DNA of 10,293 bases from an uncultured Bdellovibrionales bacterium (lineage in GTDB: Bacteria; Bdellovibrionota; Bdellovibrionia; Bdellovibrionales; UBA1609). The notes beneath the pieces are model-generated. The model ran no database searches. It was given only the letters and a program-made list of their open reading frames with translations, and was not told the origin of the DNA. Shown here piece by piece: positions 7,123 through 10,293 of this stretch (the stretch's first letter is position 1; the number at the start of each line of letters is the position of its first letter). The DNA is taken from positions 1-10,293 of the forward strand of contig CALJPJ010000080.1 of assembly GCA_937980625.1 (NCBI GenBank), in the 5' to 3' direction. Both the position numbers and the translations under genes were made by a program.

Positions 7123-7127
7123 TATTT

Positions 7128-7514
7128 ATGAAAAGTTTAATTTTTATTGCCATAATGTTTGCATCAATTCAATTTGCAACAGCTGAAAATTCAATGAGTA
7201 CAGTTAAAAAGGATGTTATTGGTGTTCTTAAGTATTGCAAAGCTATGAACCCTGTTTTCACTTATATGTGCACTCAATACGACCTAGCACTACTCAGAAA
7301 CTCTCTTGATGAAGAGCAAGAATTAAACGAGATTAACTGGATCAACGACCTATTATCTTGTTACCCACAAGAAGTTATAACAAGAGCTACCCCTTACGGC
7401 AGACGTCATATCAAGCGACCAATTAGTGAGCTCAGAATACCATCCGTTCATAGTGACCGCAGATTTGCCCGTAAAGTTATTCGATGTGTAATTCAAAAGG
7501 TAAAAAGCAAATAA
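7128..7514 (+). CDS. small secreted protein with four cysteines, function unknown
   Basis: A 128-residue protein beginning with a typical Sec signal peptide (Lys2, a hydrophobic core to about residue 16, and ATA followed by EN as a likely cleavage site near 19). The mature part is about 109 residues, with four cysteines in the contexts KYC, YMC, LSC and IRC, enough for two disulfides in an oxidising periplasm or outside the cell. The first half is mixed and acidic (DEEQELNE). The second half is strongly basic, with several Arg and Lys (YGRRHIKRP, DRRFARK). I do not recognise the family. The perfect Shine-Dalgarno suggests good expression. It stands alone on this strand, more than 340 bp after the lipid operon and converging on the GNAT gene, so it is likely a separate transcription unit. 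Confidence 0.75.
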   Translation: MKSLIFIAIMFASIQFATAENSMSTVKKDVIGVLKYCKAMNPVFTYMCTQYDLALLRNSLDEEQELNEINWINDLLSCYPQEVITRATPYGRRHIKRPISELRIPSVHSDRRFARKVIRCVIQKVKSK

Positions 7515-7529
7515 TTTTAATGCTTATTA
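7501..7529. terminator. weak possible bidirectional hairpin between convergent genes
   Basis: TAA-A-AAGCA (7501-7509) can pair with TGCTT-A-TTA (7521-7529) with one A-A mismatch around an 11-base AT loop spanning both stop codons. The convergent genes leave only 2 bp between them, so any shared terminator must overlap coding ends. The stem is weak and has no clean T-run. Confidence 0.25.
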
Positions 7530-8083
7530 GCTAGTAAATAAAGGTATTCGTACTCTTTATTCATTTCACCTTTACTATTCTTAAACTCTAAAATATTGTC
7601 AGTTTTATTAAAACCAATTTTACTTAATAAAGCTTGAGAGGCAATATTAGTTGTTGCGGTGGTGGCTAATATTTTTTCTTTAGAAAAATTATCAGCGGCA
7701 TAATCAATCATTACTGGGAAAACAGATGATAGTATTCCCTGGCGACGATATTCTAAATAAAGCCAATAGCCCACCTCTATATAGTTTTGATTTGTCAAAG
7801 GGTGAAATTCGAACATTCCTACAATTTTTTCGTTAAATAAAATAAAAAAATCTGGAGTGCCATCAAGCTTAAACTTACTCTCAACGGCATCTAAAATACT
7901 AAGTCTAGTTTTTTCTAATCTATCATATTTTAATTGTAAATGAGTTCTATTTTTATCATCAAAATTTTTTATTGAATGCAAAGAATTATAAAAAGTCTCT
8001 GTATCAGATACAGATATTTGCTTTAAACTTAATTGATTATTAATTCGATATTTTTTGTTATGGAACACAAATAAGTCTAACAA
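7517..8083 (-). CDS. GNAT family N-acetyltransferase (RimJ/RimL-like)
   Basis: A 188-residue protein of normal length for RimJ/RimL-type acetyltransferases, which move an acetyl group from acetyl-CoA to an amine, often a protein N-terminus. The GNAT core is visible: beta strands around FFILFNEKIVGMFEF (79-93), IEVGYWLYLEYRRQGIL (102-118) with the acetyl-CoA pyrophosphate loop R113-R-Q-G-I-L, and TTNIASQALLSKIGF (144-158), the usual late helix with Asn146 followed by the GF turn. The start is a TTG at 8083; an in-frame stop lies three codons upstream and the first internal ATG would cut into the fold. No clear Shine-Dalgarno is seen at normal spacing, so the exact start is uncertain. The substrate is not deducible. 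Confidence 0.8.
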   Translation of the reverse strand: MLDLFVFHNKKYRINNQLSLKQISVSDTETFYNSLHSIKNFDDKNRTHLQLKYDRLEKTRLSILDAVESKFKLDGTPDFFILFNEKIVGMFEFHPLTNQNYIEVGYWLYLEYRRQGILSSVFPVMIDYAADNFSKEKILATTATTNIASQALLSKIGFNKTDNILEFKNSKGEMNKEYEYLYLLANKH

Positions 8084-8150
8084 AGCTGATCAAAGTAATC
8101 AAACCTCACAGGCAGATCACTCGGCTCTAAACGAATACCAGCTATAAGAG

Positions 8151-8924
8151 TTATTGCACAGCATACAGTGATATATCAAAATTATATGTTTTGCCTTTAT
8201 GTTTAAACTGAAAACACCCATCTTTAGAGGCTGAAATATCTACTCCAGCCCCCCAGTACTTATATTGGCCACCTATGTCATAGGTTTTAGCTCTTGCAGA
8301 GTTATATGCTCCCCGAGGGTTATATATCACTTCTAGTGTATTTTTTTGCCCCTGTGAGCCCACAATATTTCGAGAGAAATACCTCCACTGAGTGGCCTTA
8401 TCTTTCAGGGGTAGCTTATCTGGTCCCAAAGTTTTTAACTGCTCAGCAGTATGGTAGAGCAGTTTAGTTTTTATGTCATTTAACATGATCTCATATCTAG
8501 CTTTTTTATTTTCAGAGCTAATTACTTTAACTTTTTTTTCATAAACTGATTTATCTACAAACAAATGTGCATGCCCCATATCAGAAAAAAATATATAATT
8601 AGCATACAAGCGACTTAAAGCTGTTTCAATATGGTTAATAATACTATCTACAAAGTGTGCAGAAACAATAATTTGTTGGCCATTTTTAACTGGCAAAATT
8701 ATTTTTTTATCTTCGACATAAGCTCTAAATTTAAGTCTTTTACCTGAGTTATAAACTATTTTATATCTTAGCTCCATTTCGTCTAAAGATTGTCCCCATT
8801 TAAAATCTAATGGACTTAACTTCAGCTCATAAGCCTCTTCTGAAAGGCAGTTTCTGTTATTTGATATAATAGCAGCAAGGCCGCTACTGCAAAAGCATAA
8901 GATCAACAATAAGACTTTAACCAT
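8151..8924 (-). CDS. secreted protein of unknown function
   Basis: A 257-residue protein with an N-terminal Sec signal peptide: Lys3, a hydrophobic core with LLLILCFC, and SSGLAA as a probable cleavage region near 17-18. The two cysteines in the core do not form a lipobox, because the residue before each is Leu or Phe. The mature part has one Cys near the start (RNC) and one near the end (DGCF) that could pair. It looks mainly beta-rich with a central helical stretch, and has notable SDMGHAHLFVD near 115-125 and a glycine- and aromatic-rich C-terminal section (GGQYKYWGAG). I do not recognise a family. The ATG at 8924 has a G-rich GGGGTG just upstream on this strand. It lies 67 bp from the GNAT gene below it and may share a transcript with it. 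Confidence 0.7.
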   Translation of the reverse strand: MVKVLLLILCFCSSGLAAIISNNRNCLSEEAYELKLSPLDFKWGQSLDEMELRYKIVYNSGKRLKFRAYVEDKKIILPVKNGQQIIVSAHFVDSIINHIETALSRLYANYIFFSDMGHAHLFVDKSVYEKKVKVISSENKKARYEIMLNDIKTKLLYHTAEQLKTLGPDKLPLKDKATQWRYFSRNIVGSQGQKNTLEVIYNPRGAYNSARAKTYDIGGQYKYWGAGVDISASKDGCFQFKHKGKTYNFDISLYAVQ

Positions 8925-8965
8925 CCAAACACCCCAAACTAAAGCTTCTACATAATATTAATACA

Positions 8966-8971
8966 ATTATA
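8966..8971 (-). promoter_or_regulatory. candidate -10 element for the minus-strand secreted protein gene
   Basis: A perfect TATAAT on the minus strand lies 41 bp upstream of the ATG at 8924. No TTGACA-like -35 is seen at 16-18 bp. The surrounding sequence is extremely AT-rich, so a chance match is likely enough to keep confidence low. Confidence 0.25.
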
Positions 8972-9007
8972 AAGTTTTAATATTAAAAAAATGACTTGCC
9001 GCAAATC

Positions 9008-9103
9008 TTAATACTTGTTTATTGCTATTCTGCGAATTTTATTTAAATACTTATAACCTCTTAACATAAGCGCTTTAAGCCACATATTGTATCGCCAAAA
9101 CAC
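9008..9103 (-). CDS. possible tiny ORF encoding a basic, aromatic peptide
   Basis: Within the 236-bp gap between two minus-strand genes, a frame is open from a stop at 9122-9124 to TAA at 9008-9010. A GTG at 9101-9103 would give 31 residues and an ATG at 9083-9085 would give 25. The peptide is strongly cationic (about nine Lys/Arg), with Trp, Tyr and Leu spaced as in an amphipathic helix, for example MWLKALMLRGYKYL. Neither start has a convincing Shine-Dalgarno. It could be a small protein, a gene remnant or chance. Apart from this and the candidate -10 site, I see nothing else in the 8925-9160 gap. Confidence 0.2.
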   Translation of the reverse strand: MFWRYNMWLKALMLRGYKYLNKIRRIAINKY

Positions 9104-9160
9104 TCCATTATATGGTGCACCTTAATTATAATGCTAACTCTATTAATCAAATAATTTGAC

Positions 9161-10273
9161 TTAAGTTAACGCTATTTCAAAACCTTGTGATTCCTTAGTG
9201 GCGCTATTTTTTACAGCTGATATTTCATATAAGTTGATTTTAGTTTTAGTGGTTATACACTTTAAATTTGAGTTCTCTTCAACTTTATTCGTTTGAAAGC
9301 TGATAATATGGTAGTTTCTAAACTCGCCACTTTTTCGCAAGAAAGTCAGTATTGGCTTCAGTAAATTGCCTTTATTTTCATCTTTCACCATAAAGCTTAA
9401 ATATGCTATTTTAAGTTCTTCACCTTCTGAAGGGAGTGGCTTAAAAAAACTCAATACAACTTTTAATAATTTTAATGGCCAAGACAAACGAGTCACAATA
9501 GTTTTTTTAGCACTTGAAGGCTTCCACAAAGCGCTGCAAGCAATGATTTTACCTGATTTATCCTTAACTAAAATAAAATTTTCAATGGCAAGGTCTTTCC
9601 AGCTAGTTAAAGCATCACTTATAAATTTTCTAGTATAACCATAATTATAAGTTTTAAATTTATTATCTATAAAAGTTAGTAACTCATTTTTACAACCCTC
9701 AGTGGCCCTTTCAACATTTAACCCACTATTGTCTGTGGTGAAGCTTTTTAGTAAACTCACCATATGAGTTGCACCTAAACTATTAAAATAAAAATTGTTT
9801 TTACTACTCGCAACTAATGATTTTATGGCCTTTTTATTATCAGCCAAAATGGCACAAATCATTCTTGTACATTCAAGCCCAATAATTTTGTTAGAATTAC
9901 TAATAATATCAACAAATAATTGCTTCCATAAATTTAGCAAATACCTGTTTTCTGGAGTGGAGTGCAATCTTAAATCTGAAAAATAAGCCACCCTTTCAAC
10001 CTCCCCCTTATAATAACCATCACGTACAACTACAGATGCCACACCAATTATCTTTTTATACTTATTTCGGCAAATTATGACAAAGTTTTTGTCCCCTTGA
10101 TAGTTGAGTAAGGAATAAAAGTCAGGGCTACGATCAAAAAAAATATTTAAACTCGTCGCTTTCATTGGTATAGATTTATAAAAGTCTAAGATCTCTTTTG
10201 AACTTTTAGGGCTAGCTAGCTCATAACCTTCATACTTTCGAACAACAGATTCCATTGTAATTAAGTTCGACAT
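9161..10273 (-). CDS. large GNAT-like acetyltransferase family protein
   Basis: A 370-residue protein matching a two-part GNAT family of about 370-390 residues. Residues 34-54 (SIPMKATSLNIFFDRSPDFY) correspond to the family's P-M-x-G-x-I-x-L-x-F-x-R-x-P-D-F-F opening. Residues 63-103 show the GNAT beta hairpin, including KKIIGVASVVVRDGYYKGE and VERVAYFSDLRL, where family members carry the acetyl-CoA-binding edge strand. The following loop (LHSTPENRYLL) lacks the usual R-x-x-G-x-G/A glycines. The second half (about 195-350) has a further mixed alpha/beta domain with KSGKIIACSALW. The ATG at 10273 is preceded by AGG ten bases upstream; an ATG six codons later lacks a Shine-Dalgarno. Acetyl transfer is the family activity, but the degenerate loop leaves catalysis uncertain, and no substrate is known to me. 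Confidence 0.72.
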   Translation of the reverse strand: MSNLITMESVVRKYEGYELASPKSSKEILDFYKSIPMKATSLNIFFDRSPDFYSLLNYQGDKNFVIICRNKYKKIIGVASVVVRDGYYKGEVERVAYFSDLRLHSTPENRYLLNLWKQLFVDIISNSNKIIGLECTRMICAILADNKKAIKSLVASSKNNFYFNSLGATHMVSLLKSFTTDNSGLNVERATEGCKNELLTFIDNKFKTYNYGYTRKFISDALTSWKDLAIENFILVKDKSGKIIACSALWKPSSAKKTIVTRLSWPLKLLKVVLSFFKPLPSEGEELKIAYLSFMVKDENKGNLLKPILTFLRKSGEFRNYHIISFQTNKVEENSNLKCITTKTKINLYEISAVKNSATKESQGFEIALT

Positions 10274-10293
10274 ATTAACTATACCTAAGCCTC

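Larger units (their letters stand above)
6782..7127. other. 346-bp intergenic region without a convincing gene
   Basis: No ORF with gene-like features is seen on either strand. The region is very AT-rich apart from a GC-richer patch at about 6957-6987. It contains a TATAAT at 6931-6936 without a recognisable -35, a direct repeat AGCTACT-TA-AGCTACT near 6941-6956 and an inverted repeat at 6995-7026. No GC stem followed by a T-run, as expected of an intrinsic terminator for the lipid operon, is visible. A short RNA or long leader is possible but not supported. Confidence 0.6.

Noticed and set aside
9068..9121. Short palindromes AAGCGCTT (9068-9075) and GGTGCACC (9114-9121), considered as terminator or operator
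   Set aside because: They are perfect 8-mers without a loop or U-tract and nothing ties them to a regulator.
9366..9986. Two plus-strand ORFs (9366-9638 and 9795-9986)
   Set aside because: Both are antisense shadows inside the 370-aa GNAT gene, without ribosome sites or recognisable protein features.
1..10293. Searches for tRNA, rRNA, CRISPR arrays, insertion sequences or long terminal repeats
   Set aside because: No cloverleaf-like sequence, regularly spaced repeats, transposase motifs or long repeated segments were seen by eye.

Overview
The window is AT-rich bacterial DNA (roughly 30% G+C by eye). It has Shine-Dalgarno-led genes, TTG starts, mostly TAA stops and Sec-type signal peptides. 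The large double-domain GNAT protein and overall style would suit a low-GC Gram-negative bacterium such as a Bdellovibrionota/Bacteriovorax relative. That placement is a guess from style, since no rRNA or tRNA marker is present.

Positions 1-216 hold the possible tail of an upstream reading frame and a leader. Positions 217-6781 are one unbroken plus-strand operon of seven genes in which every junction overlaps (4, 13, 4, 4, 8 and 14 bp). In order these are a CarS/CdsA-like CTP transferase, an 809-aa ATP-grasp/phosphohistidine phosphotransferase related to PEP synthase and rifampin phosphotransferase, a small UbiA-like membrane protein, a zinc-ribbon SAM methyltransferase split by one in-frame TGA, a PlsC-type acyltransferase, a hotdog thioesterase and a membrane fatty acid desaturase. 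All seven can be read as parts of a lipid-building pathway. A plausible reading is that an alcohol or lipid is phosphorylated, activated with CTP, prenylated or otherwise modified in the membrane, methylated and acylated, and that its acyl chains are desaturated. The product is unknown and this exact gene set matches no pathway I recognise. It is the best candidate for an undescribed system here.

Positions 6782-7127 are a 346-bp gap with AT-rich sequence, a weak inverted repeat and a strong Shine-Dalgarno for the next gene. Positions 7128-7514 encode a small secreted four-cysteine protein. It converges, with a 2-bp gap, on three minus-strand genes: a RimL-like GNAT acetyltransferase (7517-8083), an unrecognised secreted protein (8151-8924) and a 370-aa GNAT-like protein (9161-10273). 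A possible tiny minus-strand ORF lies in the gap at about 9008-9103. These right-hand genes show no evident link to the lipid operon.

The methyltransferase TGA lies in an otherwise intact frame. It is a fresh nonsense mutation, a readthrough site or a sequence error. The window as a whole does not support a genetic code in which TGA is sense.
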